Counted from the first letter of the stretch, positions 45,524 to 54,281 are shown. The stretch is 64,000 nucleotides of DNA from Polyangium sp. 6x1 (GCF_029946515.1 NZ_JARZHH010000018.1:62001-126000); one strand, 5' to 3'. Notes: generated by a model not told the origin, from the letters alone. A program made the numbers and translations.

Positions 45524-47293
45524 GTGCCCGCGGCGGGCCGCGTTCGCTTTATCCTCTGCGCGGTGGGAGCCGCGAGCCGATCGGCCCGGGAGTTCTGCAC
45601 GGTGTGCGGATGGCCCGTCCACGGGCCACGCTGCGACGCCTGCGGAGAGTACCGCGCCCCGCTGGCGCTCGAGGACTCGATGCGCAGGTTCGTGCCGCGC
45701 GGGCACGCCTCGCTCGATCCTTTCGGGCTGGAGAGGGCGACGGAGGCGTTCCGGCGTGGCGAGTATGCGCGCGCGCTCGGCATCGTGGCCTCCGCCGAGT
45801 CGAACCTGACGGCGCGCGCGGTGAACCTGCCCGAGGGGCCGGGCTGGGCGCTCATCGGCAAGGAGTCGAGCGTGTTCCTGTCGCTCGACATGCAGTCGAT
45901 GCACCTCATCGTGGAGTCGCCCGTGGCGCGCCTGCCGCGCAGCCAGCGCGTCCCCGCGATGCGGCTCTCGCTCGAGCTCTGCGACGCCGAGGCGATGACG
46001 TCGCGCGTGTGCCTGCGGGACGATCTGCTCCTCCTGCGCTTCGTCACGCAGCTCGGCGCGGCGTCGCCGCCGCTCGTGCGGCACGTGATCCGCGAGATGA
46101 TGGCGACGTCGGAGCGGTACGCGGAGATCTTCGTGGCGTCGTTCGACGCGCGCACGGCGGCGCACGGAGATGCGCGCGGCGGCGGAGGGTGGGAGTCGCT
46201 CGGGAGGAAACGAACGCTCTCGACGTTGCAGCCGGCGCCGCAGCGACGCTCGGTCGTGCCGCCGCCGCCGTCGACGCTTCGGCCCGCGGACAACGCGCCG
46301 CCGCCGGACGACGATCTGCCGCCGATCCTCGCGCCGGCCTTCGCGAACGAGGGAGCGCGAGGCCCCGCCGCGGAGGAGGAGCTGCCGCCGGTGCTCGCGC
46401 CGTTCCGCCTCTCCGATACGTGGCGCGGCGAGGACGGGGTGCCGCCGGTGCTCGCGCCTCCCGAGAATGTGCCGCAGACCGCGCGGCTCGGTGTCCCGCA
46501 GACGTCCGCGTTCGCCGCGCCGCCTCCGCCTGATCGCGAGCCGCCGCCGGAGACTGCGCGCCTCGGCGCGATCCCGTCGCTCACGACGCCGCTGCCGTTC
46601 GCGACGCCCGTCGCGCGTCGGCGCACGGTCCCGGGGATGCCCGCGGTCGAAGGAGCGGCGCGTCCCGGCTCGCCGGACCTCGACGACCTGGCCGCGCGCC
46701 GGGCCCTCACGCCCGCGGACAAACTCTGCGAGCTCTTGCATCAGGCGCAGGCGCTCGCGACGGCGCTGAGCTACGAGGAGCGGCCCGCGACGATGCTCCT
46801 GCTCGTGCGGGCCGCGGTGTACCGCGGGATCTACGAGTTCGGCGAGGCCGTCCCTGACGCGGTCTCGTACCTCTACCGGAACGCGTCGGGCGTGACGCGG
46901 GCGATCTGGCCGAGCGCGTCGCCCGGCGGCAAGCGCCCGTCGTCGCCGATCCCGATGGCCGAGCCGGCGCTGCTCGCGATGGAGCGGATCGTCGCGGCGC
47001 GCGCGCAGCTCCCGAAGGAGCGGGCGTTCATCGTCGAGCCGCTCGCGACGGCGGCGCAAGCGCGCGAGCACCTGTCGAAGTACGTCGAAGAGATCGAGCT
47101 CGCGCCCCAGGACGCGACGCTCCGCCACTTCCTCGCGCTCGGCGCGCTGACGGAGCTGCTCACGCGGACGCGCTTGCCGGCGCAGACGTTGCAACGGTTG
47201 AAGGAGATCGTGGCGCACGCGCATCGCGACGTGCCCAAGCAGGCAGCGCTCGATCTGATGATGACGGCGCTGAAGAGGATCGCGTCCGGATGA
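45524..47293 (+). CDS. zinc-ribbon protein with YbjN-like domain and Pro-rich repeats
   Basis: Up to 589 residues. It opens with a zinc ribbon (CTVCGWPVHGPRCDACG), then a globular domain (about 80-200, VFLSLDMQSMHLIVESPVA and on) that looks like the YbjN / type III chaperone-like fold. A disordered Pro-rich part carries repeats of the form LPPILAP, LPPVLAP and VPPVLAP, followed by a helical C-terminus (about 400-589). No membrane segment. The start is GTG; another in-frame GTG at 45563 lies just before the ribbon and is equally likely. Its TGA overlaps the ATG of the next gene (ATGA), so the two are coupled and probably act together. Confidence 0.72.
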   Translation: MPAAGRVRFILCAVGAASRSAREFCTVCGWPVHGPRCDACGEYRAPLALEDSMRRFVPRGHASLDPFGLERATEAFRRGEYARALGIVASAESNLTARAVNLPEGPGWALIGKESSVFLSLDMQSMHLIVESPVARLPRSQRVPAMRLSLELCDAEAMTSRVCLRDDLLLLRFVTQLGAASPPLVRHVIREMMATSERYAEIFVASFDARTAAHGDARGGGGWESLGRKRTLSTLQPAPQRRSVVPPPPSTLRPADNAPPPDDDLPPILAPAFANEGARGPAAEEELPPVLAPFRLSDTWRGEDGVPPVLAPPENVPQTARLGVPQTSAFAAPPPPDREPPPETARLGAIPSLTTPLPFATPVARRRTVPGMPAVEGAARPGSPDLDDLAARRALTPADKLCELLHQAQALATALSYEERPATMLLLVRAAVYRGIYEFGEAVPDAVSYLYRNASGVTRAIWPSASPGGKRPSSPIPMAEPALLAMERIVAARAQLPKERAFIVEPLATAAQAREHLSKYVEEIELAPQDATLRHFLALGALTELLTRTRLPAQTLQRLKEIVAHAHRDVPKQAALDLMMTALKRIASG

Positions 47294-48465
47294 GCTCGCG
47301 TATCGCCTCGTCGCTCGGAGATCTCATGCAGCACGGCGGCCCGGAGGAGAGCGTGCTCGGCGTCGCGCGGCGTGGCGTCGTGACCGTGACCTCGGGGACG
47401 TCGAGCGGCACGGGGTGGGTCGCGCTCGGCAACGGCGTGATCGTGACGAGCTGGCGAACGGTCGGGTTCCAGGCCGAGGTGACGCTCTCGACGGAGGAGG
47501 GCAGGCGCGCGTCGGGGCGCGTCGTCGCCGTGGATGCCGAGCGTGATCTCGCGTTCGTGCTCCCGCTCGAGGCGATCGGCGCGGCGCCGCTCCCGCTGCG
47601 CGCCGATCCGTTGCCGCGGCTCGGCGAGGCCGTCATGACGTTGATCGCGGCGCCCGGCGACACGCTCGTGACGGCGACGGCCGTCGTGTGCGCCGAGGGG
47701 CGCGGCGGCGAGCTCGCCGCGCTCGATCCGGATCTCGGCGCGCGTGCAGGGCGCGGGGGATCGCCCGTGATCGACGCGGCGGGGCGCGTGATCGGCGTGA
47801 TCACGACGGCGCGGCGGAGCGGCCGAGATTCGCTCGATCGATCGCGCTGCGTCTTGCCTGTCGGTCTCCTCTCGCGCGACCTCCGCGCGCTCGACGTGCC
47901 AGCGTCCGAGCTCGGCGAGCGCACGCTCATCCATCGCTGCCCTGGTTGCACCGAGGCGTTCTCCGCGGACAACGATCGTTGCGAGTCGTGCGGGATTCTC
48001 CTGCCGCACGCCTTCGAGAGCGAGTCGGCGGGGGCCGAGCGCGTGGTGCGCGACGCGCTCGTCGCGCTGGGGATCGTCGCGAACAAGGCGCGCGTGGGGC
48101 CGCGGGCGTGGCGCATCCATCATCGCGCGCTCGGCGGAGACGCGACGCCCTCCGAGGTCACGGTGCGCCTCGACGGCGCGGGCTTGCAGGTGATCTTGCG
48201 CGTGCCGCTCGTGCGTTTGCCCTCGGCGAACCACGAGCCGTTCTACCGGCTCCTCCTCACGGCGAACGATCAGACCTCGGGCGTGTGTCGCCTGTCGCTC
48301 GCGGGGGACGTCGTCGTGCTCTCGTTCTCCGAGCCCGTCACCGCGTTCGCGAGCGAGCACGACGTCGCCGCGGTCTTCCACGATCTCGTGCGGCTCGCGG
48401 ATCAGTACCGCAAGGTGCTCGCCGAGCTCTTCGGCGCCGAGCCTCTCCGCGACGGCTCGTGGTGA
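47290..48465 (+). CDS. trypsin-like pseudoprotease with zinc ribbon and YbjN-like domain
   Basis: 391 residues, no signal peptide. Residues about 20-205 follow the two-barrel trypsin/HtrA fold: GWVALGNGVIVTS, DAERDLAFVLPL and GRGGSPVIDAAGRVIGVIT. The catalytic triad is broken. TSWRTV replaces the T-A-x-H-V block, so the His is missing, and GRGGSPV replaces GxSGGPV, so the Ser is Gly; only the Asp remains. A zinc ribbon (CPGCTEAFSADNDRCESCG) and a YbjN-like domain (about 255-385) follow. It shares ribbon and YbjN-like parts with its coupled partner gene. It is probably a cytoplasmic binding protein, not a protease. Confidence 0.75.
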   Translation: MSSRIASSLGDLMQHGGPEESVLGVARRGVVTVTSGTSSGTGWVALGNGVIVTSWRTVGFQAEVTLSTEEGRRASGRVVAVDAERDLAFVLPLEAIGAAPLPLRADPLPRLGEAVMTLIAAPGDTLVTATAVVCAEGRGGELAALDPDLGARAGRGGSPVIDAAGRVIGVITTARRSGRDSLDRSRCVLPVGLLSRDLRALDVPASELGERTLIHRCPGCTEAFSADNDRCESCGILLPHAFESESAGAERVVRDALVALGIVANKARVGPRAWRIHHRALGGDATPSEVTVRLDGAGLQVILRVPLVRLPSANHEPFYRLLLTANDQTSGVCRLSLAGDVVVLSFSEPVTAFASEHDVAAVFHDLVRLADQYRKVLAELFGAEPLRDGSW

Positions 48466-48486
48466 TCACGCGCTCCGAAAAGAGAG

Positions 48487-48520
48487 CCCGATCCCGGGCG
48501 AACCGAAGCCCGGGATCGGG
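48487..48520. terminator. bidirectional hairpin terminator
   Basis: Perfect 13-base arms (CCCGATCCCGGGC at 48487-48499, complement at 48508-48520) with an 8-base loop lie between two convergent genes. No T-run follows, so termination is inferred from arm strength and position. Confidence 0.7.
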
Positions 48521-48544
48521 TGGAGGAGCCGACGACCGCGACGA

Positions 48545-49195
48545 TCACTTGCCCAGGAAGCTACCGCCCCTGCTGGGGATGTACTGACCGCCCTTGCTGG
48601 GCGGTGCGTACTGGCCACCGCCGCTGCTGGGGATGTACTGGGCTCCGCCCTTGCTGGGCGGTGCGAACTGGCCACCGCCCTTGCTGGGCGGTGCGAACTG
48701 GCCACCGCCCTTGCTGGGCGGGGCGAACTGGTTGTCGCTCGGACCGACGTCGTACTGGTCGCCCTGGTCGCCGTACTGGTCGTCGTACTGGTCGCCTTGA
48801 TCGTCGTACTGATCGCCGTACTGGTCGTCGTACTGATCGTCGTACTGGCCTCCGTCGTTGCCGGGGCCGTACGGCATGCCGCCGTTGCCCGGCCCGTACT
48901 GCGCGTCGCGCGGCCCGTACTGCACGCCGCCCTTGCTCGGGCCGTACTGCGTGTCGCGCGGCCCGTACTGCAAGCCGCCCTTGCTCGGCCCGTACTGCAC
49001 GTCGCCCTTGCCGACGTACGGCGCACCCTTGCCGGGGCCGAACTGCACGTCGCCCTTGCCGACGTACACCGCGCCCTTGCCGTACCCGCGATCGGCATCG
49101 CAGCCTGCGCCATCCGCCGAAGCCTCGCCGATGCTCAGGAAGGGTGCGCTCGTGGCGATCGCCGCCGCCAGGAGGAGCTTGATCGAGTTCTTCAT
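48545..49195 (-). CDS. secreted Gly/Tyr/Gln-rich repetitive protein
   Basis: 216 residues. A clear signal peptide (MKNSIKLLLAAAIATSAPFL, then SIGEASA) is followed by nothing but short repeats: KGDVQYGP/KGGVQYGPRD units (about 45-110), an acidic DQYDDQYGDQ block (about 117-148), then QFAPPSKGG units (about 155-215). The pattern recalls structural, adhesive or amyloid-like extracellular proteins. No Cys after the first, no enzyme motif. AGGAGAGG sits just before ATG. The DNA repeats of 30 bases are annotated separately. It is convergent with the pseudoprotease gene and bounded by the hairpin terminator. Confidence 0.8.
   Translation of the reverse strand: MKNSIKLLLAAAIATSAPFLSIGEASADGAGCDADRGYGKGAVYVGKGDVQFGPGKGAPYVGKGDVQYGPSKGGLQYGPRDTQYGPSKGGVQYGPRDAQYGPGNGGMPYGPGNDGGQYDDQYDDQYGDQYDDQGDQYDDQYGDQGDQYDVGPSDNQFAPPSKGGGQFAPPSKGGGQFAPPSKGGAQYIPSSGGGQYAPPSKGGQYIPSRGGSFLGK
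48585..48730. repeat. 30-bp tandem repeat inside a repetitive-protein gene
   Basis: A 30-base unit beginning CCGCCCTTGCTGGGCGG recurs at 48645, 48675 and 48705 with almost no change, plus a diverged copy near 48587. Each unit holds its own small hairpin (CCGCCC/GGGCGG) and encodes QFAPPSKGG-type residues on the minus strand. Near-identity suggests recent slippage or gene conversion. Confidence 0.85.
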
Positions 49196-49604
49196 CGAGA
49201 TACCTCTCCTTGTCTCGGGTGCTGCCCTCGCTCGGCGTGCGCCGCGCGCAGGGGACGACGCCTCGCGACGAGCTCCACGCTCGTCGTCGAAGCGCTCGCT
49301 CGCGTCCCCATGCAAGGTGGTGGCCGTCGGCCGATCGGACTTCGCGCATCCAGCCTGCGTGAACGCGCGGCCTCGCACGCGGGGAATTCACGAACCACGC
49401 GGCGAGCGCTTTCCACGAATCGACCCGCTTTGGAGCCGCGTCCGCCCCGAGGCGATCAAAGCCGCCCCCGGCGTTTCGCAGCGCGTTCGTCCGGCGCGTT
49501 CGGGCGTGCGCCGATTTTGCCCCCGTCTATCCGCCGACGACCCGAGCGTGCGCACACGCGCCGGACACGTCGAAGATCGCCGAGCGGGACGTACGTGTCC
49601 GTCG
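49196..49604. other. 409-base gap without a supported gene
   Basis: G+C-rich sequence upstream of the repetitive-protein gene. Several open frames cross it on both strands but they lack signal peptides, recognisable domains or good ribosome-binding sites, and are biased to Arg as shadow frames are. Apart from the AGGAGAGG ribosome-binding site of the minus-strand gene at 49203-49210, no promoter or structure stood out. Confidence 0.5.
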
Positions 49605-49775
49605 TCAGTCCTTCTGCGTCTTCTTCGAAACGACGGCCGCGAAGACGAGCCCAATCGGGCCGAGCACCGCGCACGTGAGGAACCAGAAGCAGCCCCCGCG
49701 CCCCTTCGTCGTGGCGATCCAGGCGCCGAGGATGCCGCAGAGCAACCAGACCGGAATGCCGAGCTCGAGCTTCAT
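49605..49775 (-). CDS. small two-helix membrane protein
   Basis: 56 residues from ATG. Two hydrophobic helices (about 2-20 and 27-49) separated by TTKGRGG, with a basic end KKTQKD. The block GCFWFLTCAVLGPIGLVFA resembles tiny inner-membrane proteins found widely in bacteria; no function assigned. An earlier in-frame start at 49805 would add ten residues. Coding status rests on the membrane pattern and length. Confidence 0.6.
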   Translation of the reverse strand: MKLELGIPVWLLCGILGAWIATTKGRGGCFWFLTCAVLGPIGLVFAAVVSKKTQKD

Positions 49776-49849
49776 CACCGCTGACGCTAGCACGCAGACG
49801 CGCATCGCGCGGTTCGCCCGCCCCGGCGCGCCTCGTGTAGCCTCTCCGC

Positions 49850-50710
49850 ATGCCTGAGACGAAGACGCTCGACCTCGGCGACGTCGAGCTCTCCTGCACC
49901 GTGCACGGCGACGGACCGCTCGTCCTCTGCGCGCACGGCTTCCCCGACGACGCGCGCTCGTTCCGCGCCCAGATCGATCCGCTCGTCGCGCGAGGCTTCC
50001 GCGTCGCGTGCCCGACGATGCGTGGCTACGCGCCGAGCGGCATCCCGAAGAGCCATCGATACGACGCCGAAGCGCTCGGCCGCGACCTCTGCGCGCTCGC
50101 CGATCGACTCTCGCCCGGCGCGCCCGTGCGCCTCGTCGGCCACGACTGGGGCGCCCTCGCCGCCTACGCCGCGACCGCGCTCGCGCCCGCGCGCTTCTCC
50201 CACCTCGTCACGATCGCGGTGCCGCACCTCGGCGCCACGTTGCCCAGGCTCGCGCAGCCCGCGCAGCTCCGTCGCTCCTGGTACACCGCCTTCTTCCAGC
50301 TCCGCGGCGTCGCCGAGCGTGGCCTCGCGAAGAACGACTTCGCGCTCATCGATCGCCTCTGGCGCGACTGGTCCCCCGGCTACGTCGCCTCGCGCGAGGA
50401 TCTCGACATCATCAAGGCAGGCATCGCGCCCCGCGTCTCCGAGGTCATCGCCTACTACCGCGCGTTCTTCACGCCGAGCGCGCTCTTCGGCGCGTCGCGA
50501 CGCCTGCTCCTCGCGAAGACCACCGTGCCGGCGATCCACATCCACGGCGAGGACGACGGCTGCGTCGGCGTCGAGCTCACGCGCGGCATGGAGAAACATT
50601 TCCTCGCGGGCATCCGCGTGCACACCGTGCCGCGCGCGGGCCACTTCGTGCACCTCGAACGACCCGAGGTCGTGAACCCGATCCTGCTCGAGTTCTTCAA
50701 CGCTCCCTGA
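49850..50710 (+). CDS. alpha/beta-hydrolase, epoxide-hydrolase-like
   Basis: 286 residues, cytoplasmic. The oxyanion motif HGFPDD (about 25-30) is followed by GHDWGAL with an Asp nucleophile, rather than Ser, as in epoxide hydrolases and haloalkane dehalogenases. The charge relay is an Asp in HGEDDG and a His in GHFVHLERPE near the end. The alkylated-enzyme mechanism is thus likely, opening epoxides or removing halides. The usual lid tyrosines of epoxide hydrolases cannot be confirmed by eye. It is convergent with the gene at 50718. Confidence 0.86.
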   Translation: MPETKTLDLGDVELSCTVHGDGPLVLCAHGFPDDARSFRAQIDPLVARGFRVACPTMRGYAPSGIPKSHRYDAEALGRDLCALADRLSPGAPVRLVGHDWGALAAYAATALAPARFSHLVTIAVPHLGATLPRLAQPAQLRRSWYTAFFQLRGVAERGLAKNDFALIDRLWRDWSPGYVASREDLDIIKAGIAPRVSEVIAYYRAFFTPSALFGASRRLLLAKTTVPAIHIHGEDDGCVGVELTRGMEKHFLAGIRVHTVPRAGHFVHLERPEVVNPILLEFFNAP

Positions 50711-50717
50711 CGCGCAC

Positions 50718-51434
50718 CTACCGCGCTTCGCCGTCTCGCACCCGCGCGAGCACGCGCACGATGCCCGCGAGGTTCCACGCGGCAAAGCCGAGGAAGAGCG
50801 CGACCAGCGCGACGGCCCAGCGCGACGCGCGCGGCGAGCTCCCGTCGATGAGCACCCAGGCATCGTCGGGCACGTTCTTGTTCGTCTGCGCGTGCACCGC
50901 TTCGGGCAGGCGCGCGTGGCGCAGGCCTGCTTGACGGAACGGGACGAGCCTGCCGGCGAAGCTCGTCGGCGGCACGAAGCGCGGACCCTCGAAGCCCTCG
51001 GGCACGCGGATCTCCACCCAGATCTTGTCGTTGCCCGCGACGGGCGCGAGCCGGAACGAGTCCCCTTCCGCCGCGCGCCCGTAGCGGATCGCGCCCGTCG
51101 TGCCGAGCAGGCCCGTCGCGCGCACGTAGCGGTTGTCCAGATCCGCGCCGGGCGTGAGCGTCGCGAGGTCCGGCACCTCCATGAGCTGGCCCGGCGTGAG
51201 CGCGTAGCGCGCTTCTCCAGACAGCACGAACGCCATCCATGCGGCCGCGAGCGCCGTGATCCCCATCAGCACCACCGTCGCCGTGCGCTCGCGTTTCGGC
51301 GGCGCGGGCAGCGCGATGAGCTCGGGATCCGACCCCGCGGCGTCGAGGGCAGGCGGGCGGGGCGCGGTCAGGGTGGGCGACGGATCGCGGGGCACGAGCA
51401 GGGGCGTGGGGGGGGCGTAGGGGTGTCCGGTCAC
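50718..51434 (-). CDS. two-helix membrane protein with extracytoplasmic domain
   Basis: 238 residues, GTG start. A Pro-rich cytoplasmic segment (about 1-48), a helix (about 51-70, TATVVLMGITALAAAWMAFV), an external domain of about 130 residues, and a second helix near the C-terminus (VALVALFLGFAAWNLAGIV). The external part, with RYVRATGLLGTTGAIRYGR and WVLIDGSSPR, has the pattern of a small beta-barrel. No family recognised. It is divergent from the zinc-ribbon membrane protein at 51573. Confidence 0.7.
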   Translation of the reverse strand: MTGHPYAPPTPLLVPRDPSPTLTAPRPPALDAAGSDPELIALPAPPKRERTATVVLMGITALAAAWMAFVLSGEARYALTPGQLMEVPDLATLTPGADLDNRYVRATGLLGTTGAIRYGRAAEGDSFRLAPVAGNDKIWVEIRVPEGFEGPRFVPPTSFAGRLVPFRQAGLRHARLPEAVHAQTNKNVPDDAWVLIDGSSPRASRWAVALVALFLGFAAWNLAGIVRVLARVRDGEAR

Positions 51435-51572
51435 GAGTATAACCGACGGACATCTCCGGGCGGGCGCGGTTCCTTCGTCCTCGCGTCGGATTTCGGCGCC
51501 TGCCCGTCCGGTTCCTCGGGGCCGAGCGGGGGATCTCTTGCCCTCGTGCCCTCGCTTTTCTAGCCTACGCGC

Positions 51573-52115
51573 GTGGCAACGTCCGCGAAGAAGCTTTCCT
51601 CCGTCGTCTGCCCCTCCTGCGGGGCGACGAACTCGCCCGTCCCGCCGAGCGGCCGGTGCGTCTCGTGCGGCGCGTCGATGGAGCTCGGCCGGAGCCGCGA
51701 CGACGGTGAAGGCCGGCGCGGCGGCGACGGGTTCAGCGTCGCCTGGGCCGGCATCGCGCTGCTCGTGCAGGCCGTCCTCACGGCGGCGATCGTCGTCGGC
51801 CTGCCGATGGTCGTCAGCGCCTTCGACTTCGAGGGCCGCTACGGGATGATGATCGCGGTGCCCGTCTGGTTCGTCGGGGGCATCCTGCTCGGCATGATCT
51901 CGCCCGGAAAGACGGTGGCCGAGCCCGTCGTCGCGACGCTGCTCGTCGCGATCCCCACGGTCTTTCAGCTCATGAAGTCGCAGACCGTCCGGACGCTGCC
52001 GCTCTTCATGTACGTCATCCTCGCGGTGATCGGCGTGCTCTTCACGATGGTCGGCTCGTACATCGGCGAGCGCATCCAGATGGGCCCGGCGCCGAAGCGC
52101 GCGGGCGCGGATTGA
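51573..52115 (+). CDS. zinc-ribbon membrane protein
   Basis: 180 residues, GTG start. An N-terminal zinc ribbon (CPSCGATNSPVPPSGRCVSCG, Cys pairs at about 10-13 and 26-29) sits in the cytoplasm before four transmembrane helices (about 52-75, 90-108, 118-136, 145-167). This soluble-ribbon plus small membrane bundle layout is common in uncharacterised bacterial proteins; no enzymatic motif. Its stop overlaps the start of the next gene (TTGA), implying coupled translation. Confidence 0.72.
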   Translation: MATSAKKLSSVVCPSCGATNSPVPPSGRCVSCGASMELGRSRDDGEGRRGGDGFSVAWAGIALLVQAVLTAAIVVGLPMVVSAFDFEGRYGMMIAVPVWFVGGILLGMISPGKTVAEPVVATLLVAIPTVFQLMKSQTVRTLPLFMYVILAVIGVLFTMVGSYIGERIQMGPAPKRAGAD

Positions 52116-52525
52116 TCCGCCTCCGCCCGCACCTCCTCGCCCTGGGCTTCACCTCCGCCCTCGGCTGCGCGTCCGCCGAAGCCGAGGAGGAGCGCGCGCT
52201 CGTCGCGGCGATCGAGTCGCTCCGCGACGCGCCGGCGGAGGACCTGGCGGGACGGAAGAACCTCCTCTCGACGCTCGAAAAGAAGCCGGCGAAGAGCCCC
52301 GAGGCCTTGCGAGCTCGGGACCGTTGCGTCGAGGCGTACCGACTCCTCCTCGAAGGCAAGGAGGGCACCGAGGGCGTCAAGCGCGCGCTCGGCGGCCCGG
52401 GTCCGGTGCCCTCGACCCTGCTCGCGGACCTCGCCGCGGCCGAGGAGAAGATCAAGAAGAGCAGCGACGAGGCCATGCCCGCCTGCGAAAAGGCGGCGAC
52501 CGAGCTGCGCCTTCGCCGCCGCTGA
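52112..52525 (+). CDS. small helical lipoprotein
   Basis: 137 residues beginning at TTG, which overlaps the TGA of the preceding gene. A short signal (LLALGFTSALGC) gives lipobox Cys19. The mature part is highly charged and helical (AEEERALVAAIESLRDAP, LADLAAAEEKIKKSSDEA) and could form a coiled coil. No family recognised. It ends 82 bases before ffh. Confidence 0.65.
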   Translation: MIRLRPHLLALGFTSALGCASAEAEEERALVAAIESLRDAPAEDLAGRKNLLSTLEKKPAKSPEALRARDRCVEAYRLLLEGKEGTEGVKRALGGPGPVPSTLLADLAAAEEKIKKSSDEAMPACEKAATELRLRRR

Positions 52526-52607
52526 CGGAGTTTTCGGAACCAGGCAAGGGAAAACGCGAGCTGGGGGGTACGGGACACGCGCGCCTCGTGCTAAAGAGCG
52601 CCCCCGT

Positions 52608-54281
52608 ATGTTCGACACGCTCGCCCGAGGTTTTCGTCAGGCCCGCAACCGCCTCGCGGGGCTCACGGAGCTCACGGACTCCAACATCGAGCCCGCGCTC
52701 CGCGAGGTGAGGCTCAGCTTGCTCGAAGCCGACGTCGAGATCGGCGTCGTGAAGGCCTTCCTGAGCCGCGTGAAGCAGAAGGCCGTCGGCCGCACGCTCG
52801 ACGCGAAGGTGAAACACGAGGGCGAGACCCTGCAGGTCTCGGCGAGTGATCACTTCGTCAAGATCTGCCACGACGAGCTCGAGGCCATGATGTCGCACGA
52901 GGGCGAACCCGTCGTGTGGGCGTCGGGCCGTCCGACCGGGCTCATGATGGTCGGCCTCCAGGGCTCTGGAAAGACGACGACCTGCGCCAAGCTCGCCCGC
53001 TACATCGCGAAGCAGGGCAAGAAGCCCATGCTCGTCGCGGCCGACATGCAGCGCCCGGCGGCCGTCGAGCAGCTCAAGGTGCTCGGCAACCAGATCAAGA
53101 TCCCGGTCTTCAACATCGCGGGCAAGTCGCCTGTCGAGATCTGCGCGGCGGCCGAGGCCGAGGCGAAGAAGCTCGGGCGCGACGTCATCATCTACGACAC
53201 CGCGGGCCGCCTCGCGATCGACGAGAAGCTCATGCAGGAGCTCGCGGAGATCAAGTCGAAGGTCGCGCCGGACAACATCTTCCTCGTGGTCGACGCGATG
53301 ATCGGCCAGGACTCGGTGAAGACGGCGCGCGCCTTCCACGAGCGTCTCGGCATCAGCGGCGTCGTGCTGACGAAGCTCGACGGTGACGCGCGCGGCGGCG
53401 CGGCGATCAGCATCAAGGAGGTCACGGGCGCGCCCGTCCTCTTCAGCGGCGTCGGCGAGACGACGGACAAGTTCGAGGAGTTCCGCGCCGACGGCATGGC
53501 GAGCCGCATCCTCGGCATGGGCGACGTCGTCGGCCTCATGCAGGACTTCGAGCAGGTCGTCGATCAGAAGAAGGCCGAGAAGGACGCCGAGCGCTTGCTC
53601 CAGGGCGACTTCTCGCTCGACGACTTCCTCGAGCAGGTCCGCATGATCCAGAAGATGGGGTCGCTGAAGGACCTCGTCGACAAGCTCCCGCTCGGCGGCA
53701 TGTTCCCGGGCGGCCTGCCGAAGGACGTGAACCTCGACGACAAGGAGCTCGTGCGGATCGAGGCGATCATCCAGTCGATGACGCGGTTCGAGAAGCGCGA
53801 TCCTTACGCGCTCATCCGCGAGCCGCGGCGTGCCGAGCGTATCGCGAAGGGCTCGGGCACGAACGCCGAGGCCGTCGCGGAGCTCGTGCAGAAGTTCCTG
53901 TTCATGAAGCAGATGATGTCGGGCCTCGGCCAGAACATGGGCCTGATGGGCAAGATCCCCGGCATGAAGCAGATGGCCCAGATGCGGAACATGCAGAAGG
54001 CCATGGCCGGCATGGGCGGCGGCGGCGGCATGCCGGGTTTCCCGGGCATGGGCGGCATGCCGGGCATGCCGGGCGGCTTCCCCGGGATGGGGATGCCGGG
54101 CTTTCCGGGCATGGGCATGCCGGGGTTCCCTGGGATGGGGATGCCGGGCATGGGCATGCCGGGCGGCGGCGCCGAGGGGCCGAGCATGACGAAGATGCGC
54201 ACGCTCAGCCAGGCCGAGAAGAACCAGAAGAAGGCGCAGCGCAAGCGCGAGCGCGACGCGCGGAAGAAGGGCCGGAAGTAA
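52608..54281 (+). CDS. ffh: signal recognition particle protein Ffh with Met/Gly/Pro-rich tail
   Basis: 557 residues, GTPase that with 4.5S RNA brings nascent membrane proteins to FtsY. The NG domain has G1 GLQGSGKTTTCAKLA, the DMQRPAA block, DTAGRL and TKLDGDARGG. The M domain (about 330-465) is normal. After it, residues about 465-528 are a low-complexity run built of GMPGFP/GMGMPG units before the final basic helix KNQKKAQRKRERDARKK. Ordinary Ffh is about 450 residues, so this tail is an addition. It may extend the Met-rich signal-peptide-binding surface. Confidence 0.96.
   Translation: MFDTLARGFRQARNRLAGLTELTDSNIEPALREVRLSLLEADVEIGVVKAFLSRVKQKAVGRTLDAKVKHEGETLQVSASDHFVKICHDELEAMMSHEGEPVVWASGRPTGLMMVGLQGSGKTTTCAKLARYIAKQGKKPMLVAADMQRPAAVEQLKVLGNQIKIPVFNIAGKSPVEICAAAEAEAKKLGRDVIIYDTAGRLAIDEKLMQELAEIKSKVAPDNIFLVVDAMIGQDSVKTARAFHERLGISGVVLTKLDGDARGGAAISIKEVTGAPVLFSGVGETTDKFEEFRADGMASRILGMGDVVGLMQDFEQVVDQKKAEKDAERLLQGDFSLDDFLEQVRMIQKMGSLKDLVDKLPLGGMFPGGLPKDVNLDDKELVRIEAIIQSMTRFEKRDPYALIREPRRAERIAKGSGTNAEAVAELVQKFLFMKQMMSGLGQNMGLMGKIPGMKQMAQMRNMQKAMAGMGGGGGMPGFPGMGGMPGMPGGFPGMGMPGFPGMGMPGFPGMGMPGMGMPGGGAEGPSMTKMRTLSQAEKNQKKAQRKRERDARKKGRK

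Noticed and set aside
44035-46722. 895-codon minus-strand frame under the NuoH-like and zinc-ribbon genes
   Set aside because: Low-complexity Arg/Ser/Gly sequence and antisense to two genes with recognisable domains.
48520-49182. Cys/Trp/Arg-rich 220-codon plus-strand frame
   Set aside because: It is the antisense reading of the repetitive secreted-protein gene; the periodic Cys/Trp pattern comes from the 30-base repeats.
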